Under the pieces are notes generated by a model. It did no database searches and was not told the origin of the DNA. It saw only the letters and a list, made by a program, of their open reading frames with translations. A stretch of DNA of 64,000 bases from an uncultured archaeon (lineage in GTDB: Archaea; Halobacteriota; Methanosarcinia; Methanosarcinales; Methanoperedenaceae), in contig CABMIH010000009.1 in assembly GCA_902386205.1 (NCBI GenBank), positions 1 to 64,000 on the forward strand, read 5' to 3'. The translations under genes were made by a program, and so were the position numbers. Of the stretch, positions 1-8,060 are shown in pieces. The stretch's first letter is position 1; each line of letters begins with the position of its first letter.

Positions 1-30
1 GTTTCAATACCCAATCCGGATGTCCCATAA

Positions 31-48
31 ATTACGTATATACGTAAT
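31..48. promoter_or_regulatory. 18-bp perfect palindrome beside a TATA-like box
   Basis: ATTACGTATATACGTAAT reads the same on both strands. It is followed at once by the AT-rich stretch acatataaataaacc, which resembles an archaeal TATA box. A palindrome next to a TATA box is the usual place for a dimeric repressor site. The reading frame that once followed is a broken transposase, so the site may belong to a lost promoter or to the left end of the element. Confidence 0.4.
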
Positions 49-91
49 ACATATAAATAAACCTTTCAACATGAGTTGGCTGAATTTATGA

Positions 92-502
92 AAATATTAC
101 CTAAATCAGGCAGAGTTACGGTTTAAAGAAGGAAAGGAAATCATAGGCAAACGGCCTAACGTGCTTATAACCGACGGCCTGAGAGCTTACCACGATGCTT
201 TTAACAGAGAATTTTATCAAAACTCTGCCCCACGCTCGAAGCATATTAACGCCATAAAGTTAAATGGTGACATGAATAATAACAAGATGGAAAGGATTAA
301 CGGAGAAATCAGAGATAGGGAAAAAGTAATGAGGGGCTTGAAGAAGAAAGATACCCCCATCTTGAAAGGCTATCAGATATTTCATAATTTCATACGAACT
401 CATGAAGGGCTTGATGGCAAAACTCCAGCCGAAGCTTGTGGTATAAAGGTAGAAGGAGATGACAAATGGCTTACCTTAATCCAGAACGCAAGTTCAACTT
501 AA
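92..502 (+). pseudogene. DDE transposase C-terminal fragment (IS6/IS240-like)
   Basis: The frame stays open from just after a TGA at 89-91 to the stop at 502. It encodes the C-terminal part of a DDE-type transposase: LITDGLRAYHDAF carries the second catalytic Asp region, and NNKMERINGEIRDREKVMRGL carries the conserved region with the catalytic Glu. The N-terminal helix-turn-helix and first Asp are missing, so the protein cannot be active. The apparent GTG start at 161 lies inside the domain, because the matching residues continue upstream of it (GKEIIGKRPNV). Family assignment to IS6-like elements is by motif memory. No terminal inverted repeats were found. Confidence 0.7.
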
Positions 503-534
503 TGTTATATATCCTGCTTCTCATTTTTGTTGGT

Positions 535-726
535 ATGAGTGAATATCACGGTATTAAAGTTGTAAAAAAAGAAGGAATTGCAAACACTTTTGAAGTAACT
601 TTAAGTGACCTCTCCCCCCTTGTAATAGCTTCTAACTATAAAGGGGCACATATTGAGGACGTAGTTTTAAATGCAATCTTAACCGCTCAGGTGAAAGCTC
701 ACGACCATGTTATGAATACACTTTAA
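535..726 (+). CDS. hypothetical protein, 63 aa
   Basis: This is an open frame from ATG 535, in the same frame as an upstream ATG at 466 that would overlap the transposase remnant. The product (MSEYHGIKVVKKEG...) is soluble and of mixed composition. No family is recognised. It ends tail to tail with the small zinc protein on the other strand, overlapping by four bases. No clear Shine-Dalgarno sequence precedes either ATG, so it may be a remnant or a chance frame. Confidence 0.3.
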   Translation: MSEYHGIKVVKKEGIANTFEVTLSDLSPLVIASNYKGAHIEDVVLNAILTAQVKAHDHVMNTL

Positions 727-884
727 ACTCGTGTTCCCCCACCAACGCCAGTAGATACACTGAGGAATTGTTTTATTTTAGATTCTTCTTTCGATTCTTT
801 CTTAGGAAAATGGGTTTTACAGTAACTATTTCCATTGAATATATATTCTGCATCTTTGTCGCATTCTATACATTTCAAATTCAT
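723..884 (-). CDS. small zinc-finger-like protein, 53 aa
   Basis: This short gene begins at ATG 884 on the minus strand with a strong ribosome binding site, AGGTGAT, placed four bases ahead of the start. The product opens MNLKCIECDKDAEYIFNG and then has SYCKTHF, giving a CxxC...CxxH pattern (C5, C8, C22, H25) expected to bind one zinc ion. The tail is Lys/Glu rich and then Gly rich. Such one-finger proteins are common in Methanosarcinales and mostly uncharacterised, and a nucleic acid or protein contact role is only inferred. It runs opposite to its neighbours and appears to be a single-gene unit. Confidence 0.6.
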   Translation of the reverse strand: MNLKCIECDKDAEYIFNGNSYCKTHFPKKESKEESKIKQFLSVSTGVGGGTRV

Positions 885-1198
885 TAGATCACCTATATTT
901 TATCATTACTTGTTGATTTTAGATTCGCTAAGCTACACCGATATTATTATTACCCTGTAGAGCATACAAAAAGGTGCTAATTATTCTGTATGTTGTAGGG
1001 TAAAGCCATCCTTGGTTTTACTTTACAATTCAGATTTTTTATATCAACTCCTTCGACTGAACGGTGTAAGAATGCATGCACTTCTATATAATATTTCTCT
1101 GAAAAATCAGCAACCGGATTTTGACAATGGTTTATAAAGTTAAAAGCAACCGAAGACTTGACAGAACCGAAAACCAGAACTATAATAAGGAGGAATTT
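885..1198. other. intergenic, imperfect inverted repeat 951-1002
   Basis: No convincing gene is seen. The arms TACCCT/AGGGTA (951-956, 997-1002) and CATACA/TGTATG (963-968, 987-992) could form a hairpin with an internal loop. It may be a terminator, an operator or a small mobile scar. The rest is AT-rich spacer leading into the flavoprotein gene. Confidence 0.3.
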
Positions 1199-1765
1199 AT
1201 GAAAAAGTCATTAGGTGCAACAACTATTGCTCATCCTGTCCCGGTCTGGGTGATCGGAACGTATGACAGTGAAGGAAAGCCGAACGTATCGACCGTAGCC
1301 TGGGGCGGGATATGCTGTTCCAGGCCGCCGTGTGTCGCAATATCTCTTCGGAAAGCGACGTATTCTTACGGGAATATCGTGGAGCGAAAAGCCTTCACTG
1401 TGAATATTCCATCAGAAAAGTACGTGAGGGAAGCAGATTATTTCGGTACGATCTCAGGCAGGGATGCGGACAAGTTCGGTGAAACCGGGCTTACCAGCGT
1501 AAAGAGCGAACTGGTGGATGCTCCATGCGTGAAAGAATTCCCGCTTGTTCTTGAGTGCAAACTGCTCCACACCATTGAGATAGGACTGCATACTGAGTTT
1601 ATCGGCGAGATTATGGATGTAAAAGCGGATGAGGGGGTGTTGGGGAAAGATGGGCTTATTGATGTTGAAAAATTAAGGACTGTCATATTCGCGCCGGATA
1701 CTGCTGGATATTATGGGATAGGCAAATATCTTGGAAAGGCATTTTCTATTGGAAAGAAGAGATAA
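1199..1765 (+). CDS. flavin reductase-like FMN-binding protein (flavoredoxin type)
   Basis: This 188-residue protein belongs to the flavin-reductase-like split-barrel family that binds FMN. Seen directly: the N-terminal [20 protein letters not shown], the conserved [12 protein letters not shown] strand, then [12 protein letters not shown] and FTVNIPS, which line the FMN pocket in this family. The start at 1199 is chosen because AAGGAGG lies five bases ahead of it; an in-frame ATG at 1121 would add 26 residues that do not fit the family. Methanogen relatives act as electron carriers or flavin reductases, and the physiological partner here is unknown. It is a single gene, followed by a toxin-antitoxin pair. 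Confidence 0.85.
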   Translation: MKKSLGATTIAHPVPVWVIGTYDSEGKPNVSTVAWGGICCSRPPCVAISLRKATYSYGNIVERKAFTVNIPSEKYVREADYFGTISGRDADKFGETGLTSVKSELVDAPCVKEFPLVLECKLLHTIEIGLHTEFIGEIMDVKADEGVLGKDGLIDVEKLRTVIFAPDTAGYYGIGKYLGKAFSIGKKR

Positions 1766-1828
1766 TGTTTTTCCTTTTCTAATTAATTTTTATTCAAGAG
1801 CAAGAATTATAAGTGTACATGCACATAC

Positions 1829-2059
1829 ATGGATAATATGGCGACTAAAACCATTACAATCACACTGGATGCCTACAAGAGATTACGTGCAAAAAAAGCC
1901 TCTAATGAAAGCTTTTCGGATATCATATTGAAACTGACCAGAAGAAAAAATACGCTTGACTATATCCGCTCTTTAAAACCAAGCAATGAACTTGCGGATA
2001 ATATTGAAAAAGCAATGCGGGAAACAAGAAAAGCAAAGTTGAGGAAAGTTGATTTATAA
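1829..2059 (+). CDS. vapB: VapB-type antitoxin
   Basis: This 76-residue protein opens with TKTITITLDAYKRLRAKKASNESFSDII, the pattern of archaeal VAPB_antitox proteins: a short DNA-binding strand and helix, then a charged tail that would wrap the toxin. Its stop codon overlaps the start of the PIN-domain gene by one base (TAATG), the normal coupling of a vapBC operon. An alternative start is the ATG at 1838. No Shine-Dalgarno is visible, and the upstream sequence gtgtacatgcacatacatgg has partial symmetry that could be an autoregulatory operator. Confidence 0.8.
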   Translation: MDNMATKTITITLDAYKRLRAKKASNESFSDIILKLTRRKNTLDYIRSLKPSNELADNIEKAMRETRKAKLRKVDL

Positions 2060-2454
2060 TGACCTGCCTTGACACTGATTTCATGATCGACCTGATGCGC
2101 CGGAGACCTTTTGCTGAGAGGAAACTGGAAAACCTTACAGCAGAGGGGGATAAATTAACTACAACGCCCCTTAACGCATCTGAACTCTATAAAGGTGCAT
2201 ATAACTCCTCCCGGCCAATCGAAGAAGCTAATAAAGTAAGGCGTCTTCTCGATACACTTGACATTCTGGAGTTTTCAACGGCTGCAAGTGAAACCTTTGG
2301 AAAACTTTCGATTGAATTCCAGAGAAAAGGAAATGACATTGGGGATTTTGACCTCATGATAGCGAGTATTGCGCTTACTCACGGGGAGACGCTGCTTACT
2401 AAGAACACCAAGCATTTCTCTAAGGTGCCAGGACTGGCGGTGGAGGGGTACTGA
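2059..2454 (+). CDS. vapC: VapC-type PIN-domain ribonuclease toxin
   Basis: This 131-residue PIN-domain protein shows the acidic residues that bind the metal: D5 in MTCLDTDFMIDLM, the Glu in LNASELYKGA, and the Asp pair in NDIGDFDLMIASIAL. VapC enzymes cut RNA, often tRNA, and are held inactive by VapB. The gene overlaps vapB by one base. All key acids are present, so it looks functional. The length is normal for the family. Confidence 0.87.
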   Translation: MTCLDTDFMIDLMRRRPFAERKLENLTAEGDKLTTTPLNASELYKGAYNSSRPIEEANKVRRLLDTLDILEFSTAASETFGKLSIEFQRKGNDIGDFDLMIASIALTHGETLLTKNTKHFSKVPGLAVEGY

Positions 2455-2472
2455 AGGTAATTAAAAAATCCC

Positions 2473-2592
2473 TCATATCCCACACCAGGAATCCCTTTCT
2501 CCCGAGAGCCTTCTTCCGTACAGGACTATGATCTGGCTTTTATTGGTATTGTATGCGTTTTGCAGGAAGTCGAGTTTATCATCAATCTTTTC
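2473..2592 (-). pseudogene. archaeal AAA ATPase N-terminal remnant
   Basis: In the minus frame that ends at TGA 2473-2475, the translation contains KLDFLQNAYNTNKSQIIVLY followed by GRR. This closely resembles the start of archaeal ATPases of the PF01637 type, where the sequence then continues RVGKT as the Walker A motif. Here the motif is cut off and followed by LSGERDSWCGI and a stop. Another frame immediately after reads like a second protein tail (KGFLVWDMRDFL). I infer an ATPase gene reduced to its first 30 or so codons by internal deletion. Confidence 0.45.
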
Positions 2593-2622
2593 CCCCTTCC
2601 TTAACAAGCCTCCTGCATAGTT

Positions 2623-3006
2623 TCAAGATTTCCTCAGCGCTCTTAAACCTTCATCCCTGCCGAATATTTTAGATGCAGGTGTAACTGACCTTTCAATCCC
2701 ATAGAATGCCGGACCTCTTTTCCTTGCCAGGTCACTCGAAACGGCTGCCATGAACTCTATTTTCTCATAAAACCATTTTGGGATTTGTCGTATTTCCTTC
2801 ACCCTGATAAGAACATCGCTCACATCATGGTCTCTCGGATATTCAATCGCAAGATATCTCAAAGCTCCTTTCAATGAAAGCTCGCATGTCTCCTGCGCCC
2901 TCCTGATAGCCAGGGAATATACTTCCTTTTCAAATGCGCTCCTCGCTTCTTCAAGCGTAAGTCCGGCGCGGTCGATATAATCATGCGCAAGCTCATCAGT
3001 CCTCAT
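2623..3006 (-). CDS. HEPN-domain protein (MNT-HEPN pair), probably frameshifted at the 3' end
   Basis: This is a helical HEPN protein. MRTDELAHDYIDRAGLTLEEA, then RRAQETCELSLKGALRYLAIE and YPRDHDVSDVL match the HEPN family, with the conserved Arg and the His of HDV that form the RNase-like centre in toxic members. It overlaps the upstream nucleotidyltransferase by four bases (ATGA), typical of an MNT-HEPN toxin-antitoxin pair. The open frame stops at 2623, but the other frame continues from about 2645 with KSAEEILKLCRRLVKEGGKD to a stop at 2582-2584. That is a typical HEPN last helix, so one A appears to be missing in the TTTAAGAG run. The intact protein would be about 149 residues. Confidence 0.8.
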   Translation of the reverse strand: MRTDELAHDYIDRAGLTLEEARSAFEKEVYSLAIRRAQETCELSLKGALRYLAIEYPRDHDVSDVLIRVKEIRQIPKWFYEKIEFMAAVSSDLARKRGPAFYGIERSVTPASKIFGRDEGLRALRKS

Positions 3007-3506
3007 ATTTCCACGACCTCTCCCAATTTATAATCAGGTTTTAAATCCCAGTAATATCTTTTGTCATCAAGGAATATCCTTTTTGAGCCCATTTTTTTAA
3101 GTTTTCTTCTCATGCTTTTCATTTTATTTACTATAAAATCATCGACATCATAAAGCATAATTCCATCCATTACTATATCCAGCAGGATGGAAGGGTTATT
3201 TTCAACTTCAGAAGGTGTGAGTGGAACAGGGCTGATTAATGTTCCGAGTTTTTTATCTTTCAGTTCCCGGTAATCTTCGGAAGCTTTCAGTTCTTTTTCG
3301 ATCGCATTAAAAACCTCAAACCGACCTTCCTTTCCGAATTTTTCAGCGACTACCAAAATATCAATGTCGCTTCCTTCTCCCGCGTCTCCTCTTGCCGCGC
3401 TGCCGAAAAGGACGATTGAAATGAGGTCATCCTGTAAGATTTCCTCTAATTTGTCAGCAATGAGGCTGGCGTAATTGAGGTAGAGGTTTTGAATTTCATC
3501 GGTCAT
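3003..3506 (-). CDS. mntA: minimal nucleotidyltransferase (MNT) of an MNT-HEPN pair
   Basis: This 167-residue protein carries the nucleotidyltransferase signature SIVLFGSAARGDAGEGSDID followed by ILVV: GS, then two metal-binding Asp residues two apart, and a third acid later. In MNT-HEPN systems the MNT protein is the antitoxin and can inactivate HEPN by adding AMP to it. The HEPN gene starts four bases before this gene stops. The C-terminal half (LLDIVMDGIMLYD) is usual for the family. The gene order and overlap support one operon. Confidence 0.82.
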   Translation of the reverse strand: MTDEIQNLYLNYASLIADKLEEILQDDLISIVLFGSAARGDAGEGSDIDILVVAEKFGKEGRFEVFNAIEKELKASEDYRELKDKKLGTLISPVPLTPSEVENNPSILLDIVMDGIMLYDVDDFIVNKMKSMRRKLKKMGSKRIFLDDKRYYWDLKPDYKLGEVVEI

Positions 3507-3656
3507 TTTGACTCCGGGGGTTTTATCGAAGATATGGTTTTCAATGTATATTCTATTCTTTGGATGGATTAATTATATTAACATGCGCAAAATAGAAATA
3601 GTTACTCTCTTATTTTTGTTATATTCATGGTTGGCAGTTACGTTTGGCGGCTATTT

Positions 3657-4120
3657 TTATGACTTTAACAAGTAATCTCTCGCAGTACCCTTAAAATAGA
3701 CATAACTTACAGGATTAGGTGCTCTTGGCAGAATATACGGTTTGCTATTTTTATAATAAAGGATATTTTTTTTAGCTCTATCATAATCTAATTCTTTAAT
3801 ATCTGTGCATTGCAGAAAATATGCAATTTTATCTTGATTGATGTTCTCTTGATATTCGGGTGGCAGATGATTCTTTTCATTTTCATTTAACGGATTGCCC
3901 ATGTTATTTGGACCTGGAAATATATCTAAAAGATGAGCATGGTATAATTTCCCTTGTCCAATAAAAAAAACTTCTTTTTTTATTATGTCTTTATGGTCAT
4001 ATGGTTTGTGGTAGGGTTTCCAAAATAACAATACCACACATATTCATTGTCATTCGCAGCATTTTTATGATTTTCCATTATTTCTTCAATGTTTTCATCT
4101 AATTTAATTATCAAACTCAC
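3657..4120 (-). CDS. hypothetical protein with a likely single-base frameshift
   Basis: The uninterrupted frame (3657-4037) would start inside a domain at a GTG with no ribosome site. In a different frame a GTG at 4120, preceded by GAGGTA six bases away, opens MSLIIKLDENIEEIMENHKN and runs to NDNEYVWYCYF. The second frame then carries on with WKPYHKPYDHKDIIKKEVFF. Joining them needs one extra T in the TTTT run near 4025, giving one protein of about 154 residues. No family is recognised. The C-terminal half is rich in aromatic residues and Pro. A perfect palindrome lies 30 bases upstream of the proposed start. Confidence 0.5.
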
Positions 4121-4149
4121 GCTCTTACCTCTTTTAAGTTACCAAACCC

Positions 4150-4167
4150 TTTGATATGCATATCAAA
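4150..4167. promoter_or_regulatory. 18-bp perfect palindrome (putative operator)
   Basis: TTTGATATGCATATCAAA is fully symmetric. It lies upstream of the proposed start at 4120 of the leftward hypothetical gene, within promoter distance. A dimeric regulator is the simplest reader. It also lies downstream of the PIN gene end, so a role there is less likely. Confidence 0.4.
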
Positions 4168-4318
4168 TTCAACAATAAATAGTTTCGCTTTTTAACGGCC
4201 TTGACCCCCCCTTCTCTATTCGCCACGGAGTGCACCCCAGGCATGTGTTCCATCATGACAAACGATCGCCTGCGCGCCAGCATCGGAAAGCGAAAAAGCA
4301 GGTGTCTGCCCCGATCCT

Positions 4319-4819
4319 TCAATCGCCCTCCCTGGCTTTCGGTCTCTTTTTCGTATCCAGAATGCCTTCAATGATATCAGGCGCCATAAAAAATCCAGCA
4401 GCTCCCAGTTCACTTATTATTTTCAGCAGTTCATTTTTATCTTTTATCGGGCAGAGTTCATACCTTATTTTAAGCAATCCCAGTGTTCCTGTAATTTTTA
4501 AGTGTTCTTTCTTTGCGAGTTTCCTTGCATCAAGGTCATCAAGAGCCGCTATCCAGCTATGTTTTTTTGCCAGTGCAATAACGCCCGCTTCGCCATCATG
4601 AAGTATAGAAAGATATTTTTCAAAATCCTGCGTTTTTTCTATGTCTATCCATCCGCCGTTTTCCTTCAGGGCTGAGATGGCTTCAGAGAATATGATTTCC
4701 TTTTCTACAGTATGCGGAATTATGGCTTTTACCTTTAACCGGCTTAATATCTCCTTCAGCAGAGGAAACCTTCCGATCTCACAGAACGCACTTATGACGC
4801 TTGTATCCAGGACTATCAA
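4319..4819 (-). CDS. PIN-domain toxin-like protein (DUF3368 type)
   Basis: This 166-residue protein opens MIVLDTSVISAFCEIGRFPL, the first PIN strand with its Asp. It then has HTVEKEIIFSEAI with the conserved Glu, and HDGEAGVIALAKKHSWIAALDDLDARKLA, which supplies the remaining acids in the form typical of DUF3368 proteins. It overlaps the antitoxin-like gene upstream by four bases (ATGA). The expected role is a metal-dependent ribonuclease neutralised by that partner. The C-terminus is long and charged. Confidence 0.8.
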   Translation of the reverse strand: MIVLDTSVISAFCEIGRFPLLKEILSRLKVKAIIPHTVEKEIIFSEAISALKENGGWIDIEKTQDFEKYLSILHDGEAGVIALAKKHSWIAALDDLDARKLAKKEHLKITGTLGLLKIRYELCPIKDKNELLKIISELGAAGFFMAPDIIEGILDTKKRPKAREGD

Positions 4820-5136
4820 TCTTCTGTCCCCTTCAAAGTTTCATAGTCCTCATAAAGCTCTCTTACGCCTTCTACTCCAAGCCTGGGTCTAATACCTTTT
4901 TCAATAAGGATTTCTTTCATTCTGGTTATTGAAACCCCCGCTATTCCGGCAGCTTTGGCAAGTGAGACTTTTTCCTGCCTGTATAGTTCTGCCGCGATTT
5001 CTTTCTCATCATATTCCCTGAGCATATGGCGCAGCGCGTCACGAACAGCTTCGGCTATGTTCCCATATAACCCTGCATCTATCAACCGTTTTATTTTTAT
5101 TTCGAACTCACCTTTTATTTCAACCGTAGTAGGCAT
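4816..5136 (-). CDS. UPF0175-type antitoxin
   Basis: This 106-residue protein begins MPTTVEIKGEFEIKIKRLID, a ribbon-helix-helix strand and helix. It continues with the UPF0175 region EIAAELYRQEKVSLAKAAGI and AGVSITRMKEILIEKG, which looks like a helix-turn-helix. It precedes and overlaps a PIN-domain gene, the usual arrangement for a UPF0175/DUF3368 toxin-antitoxin pair. It likely represses its own promoter, which would lie in 5137-5200. This is the third such module in the first 5.2 kb. Confidence 0.8.
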   Translation of the reverse strand: MPTTVEIKGEFEIKIKRLIDAGLYGNIAEAVRDALRHMLREYDEKEIAAELYRQEKVSLAKAAGIAGVSITRMKEILIEKGIRPRLGVEGVRELYEDYETLKGTED

Positions 5137-5331
5137 TTGATCACTTGAATAAATATATGTTTTTCCAAGTTAAATAGTTAACTTTCCCTCATCCCCCGTC
5201 AACGTATCAGCTTCGGTCGGGCCCAAATTTTGCACATTATAGAGCGCGGTATCAGATTTTTTTCAGGGGAAAGACACCAGTGACCCCGCCATTGCCGTAC
5301 GAATGGTATGAAACCCCCTAATCTGCAATTT

Positions 5332-7761
5332 TCACACCCCTCCTGAACTGAATAATTTTTTCATCTCCAACAAACCGACAACGAATGTCATTGCTAAGGC
5401 AATGAGTATTAGCTGAGTAAAGCTGATCGGAACAAGATTAAACCTGTCACTCAAAAATGGGAAATAAATCCCCATGACAAGAAAAGTGATTGCTGCCACA
5501 GCCCAGAGATTAATGACTCTGTTAGCAAATATTCCCAGAGGGAAAATGGATTCTTTATCAGAACGGGAAATATAAGCAAGAGCGATATGACCGAAAATCC
5601 AGGCTGAAAAAGCATAGGTTTGTGTCTCTCTAATACTTAAACCCTGGCTCCGGGCATAAAAGTACACGGAAATAACCCCGACGAACAGGAATGCTCCCTT
5701 GGTTAAAAGGTCTTTAATTACCCGGTTATTGATTATATCCTCTTTCGGGTTGCGGGGAGGCCTGGAATAAATATTTTTTTCTTTTGCCTCGGCGACGAAA
5801 CCAGCAGATGCGGCTAAATCCATGAATAATTCCAGGAGGATTATCTGGATGGGAGCAAAAGGCATTGGCATATCTAAAAGAACGGGCAGGAGGAAGATCA
5901 ACACTAAAGCCGTCTTCACCGAGAGATAGTATTTAATTCCTTTTTGCAGATTATCAAAAAATTTCCTGCCTTCGAAAATACCCTGCGCAATAGTTATATA
6001 ATTATCATCCGCCACTACAACTTCTGCAGCCTCCCTGGCTACATCGGTTCCCCTGATTCCCATCGCTATGCCGATATCAGCTCCTTTCAGGGCCAGTGCA
6101 TCGTTGATACCGTCACCGGTCACAGCTACCACTTCCCCGTTCTTTTGTAATGCTTTCACGATCCTGTATTTATGTTCCGGGGTTGCTCTGGCAAAAACGG
6201 AAGACTCTTTCATGGTTTTCTGCAATTCATCGTCAGTTAAATTATCCAGTTCTTCACCTGTTAATACTCTGTCAGATGTTGGAATACCGACTTCCCTCGC
6301 AATGAAGACAGCCGTTAGCGGATGATCCCCTGTAACCATGATTGTCCTGATACCTGCCCTCATCGCCGCAGCAATAGTTTCCTTAACTCCCTTCCTCGGC
6401 GGGTCTTCAAAGCTTATCAGCCCTGCAATCTCCATTTCCTGCTCGATCCTGTCAAAATCAAGGTACTTTCCCTCAAGAGTTAATCTTTTATACGCAATAG
6501 CTATTACACGTCTGCCTTTTTCGGTTTCTTTTGCCAGCGCAGCTTTTATATCTCCGCCGATATGAGAGCAGCTTCTAAAAATCTCCTCGGGCGCGCCGCT
6601 TAAAAACAATTCATAATCCGGCTCATTTTTCCTTATAACTGCTTTTGTTTTCCTGCCGTTCCCAAAATCTCTTGCGCGGACCAGCCGGGGCAGGACCGTT
6701 CCAATTTTCAACTCACCGGCTTTATTTTTTATCTCCCGGTCCAGAGGGGATAAAGTGAATTCTGTCAGGGAGCCGAGAGCTTTTCCAAGGATTTCTTTCT
6801 CTTTGCTTTCAGGATAAAATGAGACAATTTTCATCTGGCTTTCCGTGATTGTTCCGGTTTTGTCGGTAACAATGACTGTGGCATTACCTAAGGTTTCGGC
6901 AGCTTTTATTCTTTTGACCAAAAATTTATTTTTAGATAGAGTATATGCACCCAGCCCCAGTACCATCGTGATAATTATAGGAAGTTCTTCGGGAATGGTA
7001 GCAAAGGAAAGGGAAAGACCGGTCAGGATCATCGTCTTTATATCCTGCCCTTTTAAAATACCAATAAGGGGAATAGTGATCGAAAAAAACAGGGCTACAA
7101 AAACCAGCTTGCCAGCCAGGGATTTCATCGCCAATTGCAGTGAGGTTTTGGGCGGTTTGATCTCCTTTGAAATAGTAGCGATTTTACCAAGCCTTGTATT
7201 CTTACCTGTTGCAAAGACCCGTGCCAGTCCTTCGCCGGAGAGGATTATCGTACCTGCATAAATTTCATCACCGCTATTTTTGTCCTGGGGAAAAGACTCG
7301 CCAGTCAATGCTGACTCATCCAGTTGCATGCCTGCTGAGCGTTCTATTTTTGCATCGGCAGCAACCCTGGTTCCGGTGGTTAAAATTAAAAAATCATCAG
7401 GTACAACGCTCTCCGAATCGATTTCTGTGATCTTTCCATCCCTTAACACTTTTGTTCTTGGCGCAGCTATTTTTCCTAAAGAAGCAATTGCTTTTTTTGC
7501 CCGGAATTCATTATAGACTTCGGCTAAAACTAATAATATGATTACTACAAAGATGGTAATGGCATCTTCAAGTTTTCCCCAGATGCTGTAGAAAAAGCCA
7601 ACCACCAGTAAAAGAAGGATCATTGGCTCTGTAACTTCATGCATAGCAATGCCAAAGAAACTGACTTTAGCGGGTTTAAAAATCTGGTTGGGGCCGAATT
7701 TTAAAATTTTCTCTTGAGCTTCGGCTGAACTCAGTCCATTATAATTTTTTTGACTCATCAC
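5332..7761 (-). CDS. P-type cation-transporting ATPase (P2/P3-like)
   Basis: This 809-residue membrane pump has all P-type marks: the N-terminal cation ATPase domain (NGLSSAEAQEKILKFGPNQI), TGES near residue 154, PEELP in helix M4, the phosphorylated Asp in DKTGTIT near residue 299, a nucleotide-binding site variant (SGAPEEI), and TGDGINDA near residue 548. About eight to ten hydrophobic helices are visible, with six in the C-terminal half. PEELP and the short C-terminus place it among Ca2+ or H+ type pumps rather than heavy-metal pumps. The transported ion is not certain. A PadR regulator overlaps its start by four bases, so both are in one operon. Confidence 0.9.
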   Translation of the reverse strand: MMSQKNYNGLSSAEAQEKILKFGPNQIFKPAKVSFFGIAMHEVTEPMILLLLVVGFFYSIWGKLEDAITIFVVIILLVLAEVYNEFRAKKAIASLGKIAAPRTKVLRDGKITEIDSESVVPDDFLILTTGTRVAADAKIERSAGMQLDESALTGESFPQDKNSGDEIYAGTIILSGEGLARVFATGKNTRLGKIATISKEIKPPKTSLQLAMKSLAGKLVFVALFFSITIPLIGILKGQDIKTMILTGLSLSFATIPEELPIIITMVLGLGAYTLSKNKFLVKRIKAAETLGNATVIVTDKTGTITESQMKIVSFYPESKEKEILGKALGSLTEFTLSPLDREIKNKAGELKIGTVLPRLVRARDFGNGRKTKAVIRKNEPDYELFLSGAPEEIFRSCSHIGGDIKAALAKETEKGRRVIAIAYKRLTLEGKYLDFDRIEQEMEIAGLISFEDPPRKGVKETIAAAMRAGIRTIMVTGDHPLTAVFIAREVGIPTSDRVLTGEELDNLTDDELQKTMKESSVFARATPEHKYRIVKALQKNGEVVAVTGDGINDALALKGADIGIAMGIRGTDVAREAAEVVVADDNYITIAQGIFEGRKFFDNLQKGIKYYLSVKTALVLIFLLPVLLDMPMPFAPIQIILLELFMDLAASAGFVAEAKEKNIYSRPPRNPKEDIINNRVIKDLLTKGAFLFVGVISVYFYARSQGLSIRETQTYAFSAWIFGHIALAYISRSDKESIFPLGIFANRVINLWAVAAITFLVMGIYFPFLSDRFNLVPISFTQLILIALAMTFVVGLLEMKKLFSSGGV

Positions 7762-8057
7762 ACCAAAACCTCATCTATAAGCTCTTTAATTTTCATTTTT
7801 GACTTTTCCAGCATCTCTAACCCTTCTGGCGTAATGGAATAATATTTCCTTACTTTTCCATTTACGGTTTCCTTTCTGCTTTTCAAGTAACCTTGTCTTT
7901 CCAAAAGATGAAGAGTAGGATAGAGTGTACCTGGACTAAGGGAATAGCCATGCCTTCTTAACTCATCTAAAATCTCTACTCCATAAATTTCTTCTTTGTT
8001 AGCATGGTGGAGTATGTGGACTTTTATAAATCCAAGGAAAAAATCTTTGTCAATCAT
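7758..8057 (-). CDS. PadR-family transcriptional regulator
   Basis: This 99-residue winged-helix protein carries the PadR pattern YGVEILDELRRHGYSLSPGT followed by LYPTLHLLERQGYLKS and a wing with KVRKYYSITPEG. It is of the small PadR type without a long C-terminal domain. It overlaps the P-type ATPase start by four bases, so it probably controls the pump, and a 26-bp near-palindrome lies four bases upstream of its start. Autoregulation is the simplest model. Confidence 0.85.
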   Translation of the reverse strand: MIDKDFFLGFIKVHILHHANKEEIYGVEILDELRRHGYSLSPGTLYPTLHLLERQGYLKSRKETVNGKVRKYYSITPEGLEMLEKSKMKIKELIDEVLV

Positions 8058-8060
8058 AAT

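Noticed and set aside
1-10. GTTTCAATAC at the window edge as the end of a CRISPR array
   Set aside because: It resembles the end of some repeats, but no second copy or spacer pattern occurs in the window. GATTGAAAC at 8191-8199 is also single.
3583-3675. 30-codon hydrophobic frame MRKIEIVTLLFLLYSWLAVT
   Set aside because: Looks like a membrane peptide but has no ribosome site and overlaps the end of the leftward gene; cannot be told from chance.
4216-4413. 65-codon frame overlapping the PIN gene end
   Set aside because: Its first half is a shadow of the PIN gene; the GC-rich tail has no independent support.
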